Source: Tenacibaculum aiptasiae (lineage in GTDB: Bacteria > Bacteroidota > Bacteroidia > Flavobacteriales > Flavobacteriaceae). From it: a DNA stretch of 64,000 nucleotides. Where the stretch lies: assembly GCF_008806755.1 (NCBI RefSeq), contig NZ_WAAU01000008.1, positions 310,530 to 374,529 of the forward strand. The letters are read 5' to 3'. The notes below the pieces were generated by a model, which saw nothing but the letters and a program-made list of their open reading frames with translations, was not told the origin of the DNA and did not search any database. A program made the translations under genes and the position numbers. This document shows, one piece after another, positions 63,852 through 64,000 of this stretch (within the stretch, counting starts at the first letter, position 1; each line of letters opens with the position of its first letter).

Positions 63852-64000
63852 TTATACTTCTATTGTTTTTTTAGGTTCTTTTGAAGATTTAAACACATAG
63901 GTATACAACCACATAAGTGTAAACGTTGGTATAATATCTAAACCTGGCATAGCCTCTTCTATAAAAGTAACCGCAGCTGCAATCTTTCCTTTATTTCCTT
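63852..64000 (-). CDS. Partial CDS, C-terminal end of a membrane protein, unknown
   Basis: 49 codons of the C-terminus are visible, stop TAA on the minus strand at 63852-63854. The sequence reads GNKGKIAAAVTFIEEAMPG, then a hydrophobic helix LDIIPTFTLMWLYTYVF and a basic tail KSSKEPKKTIEV. The start is outside the window. It resembles small flavobacterial membrane proteins of unknown function. A convergent terminator ends it. Confidence 0.6.
   Translation of the reverse strand, partial: GNKGKIAAAVTFIEEAMPGLDIIPTFTLMWLYTYVFKSSKEPKKTIEV

Noticed and set aside
1..64000. CRISPR arrays, tRNA, rRNA, tmRNA or insertion sequences
   Set aside because: No regular spaced repeats, tRNA T-loop signatures or transposase genes were seen on either strand.

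Overview
The window looks like a chromosome segment of a marine Flavobacteriaceae bacterium (Bacteroidota), perhaps close to Tenacibaculum or Polaribacter; the genus is a guess. The evidence is the low GC content, type IX secretion C-terminal sorting domains, Bacteroidota-type promoters with a TAnnTTTG -7 box, a fused CcsBA haem-ligation protein, and many SPI/SPII-signal proteins with flavobacterial architecture. I saw no rRNA, tRNA, CRISPR array or insertion sequence.

Layout. 1-11.5 kb is an anaerobic nitrogen-oxide respiration island. It holds the end of a NosF-like ATPase and a NosY-like permease, an Rrf2 regulator with three cysteines, a haem-copper-oxidase-like membrane protein and a CoA-transferase. 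A minus-strand operon follows: porin, Ric/ScdA repair protein, NrfH, NrfA, CcsBA (ammonia-forming nitrite reduction with its own cytochrome c maturation factor). A 14-bp palindrome of Crp/FNR type lies upstream of the CoA-transferase and of the nrf operon. In both places it is 22 bp from a -7-like box. A third site with the same geometry is at 43964.

11.5-22.5 kb is mostly housekeeping: two lipoproteins, a Bcr-type efflux pump, an RluA-family pseudouridine synthase, an Lrp-type regulator, an M14 peptidase, a class V aminotransferase, GlmM and ribosomal protein S1. 22.5-24.7 kb is a small accessory patch with a double-glycine peptide, an amputated RHS-type gene, a three-copy direct repeat and a metalloprotease gene broken or recoded at an A7 run. 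24.7-38.4 kb returns to core genes: a YigZ/EamA/HAD/RibD/LEA operon, a GNAT/Yip1/PrmC operon, a roadblock-like trio, a MocR regulator and a long plus-strand run of small enzymes.

38.4-44 kb carries a structured RNA candidate, fdhD, an FdhF/YdeP-type molybdoenzyme, a SPOR protein and a glycine-loop outer-membrane protein. 44-49.4 kb is the most interesting part. It has a TPR/AraC-type regulator, four double-glycine peptide genes (one of 57 codons at 49158-49331) and a radical SAM/SPASM maturase whose tail resembles FxsB/XyeB-like cyclophane synthases. A 5'-UTR element is repeated in front of the peptides, and a hairpin separates a precursor from the enzyme. No exporter is present, so export must rely on genes elsewhere.

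49.4-64 kb has lon, a TPR lipoprotein, a LysE exporter, pyrD, a TPR protein, pheT and two tandem secreted endonuclease I proteins that differ in fibronectin III copy number. A partial minus-strand gene runs off the right edge.
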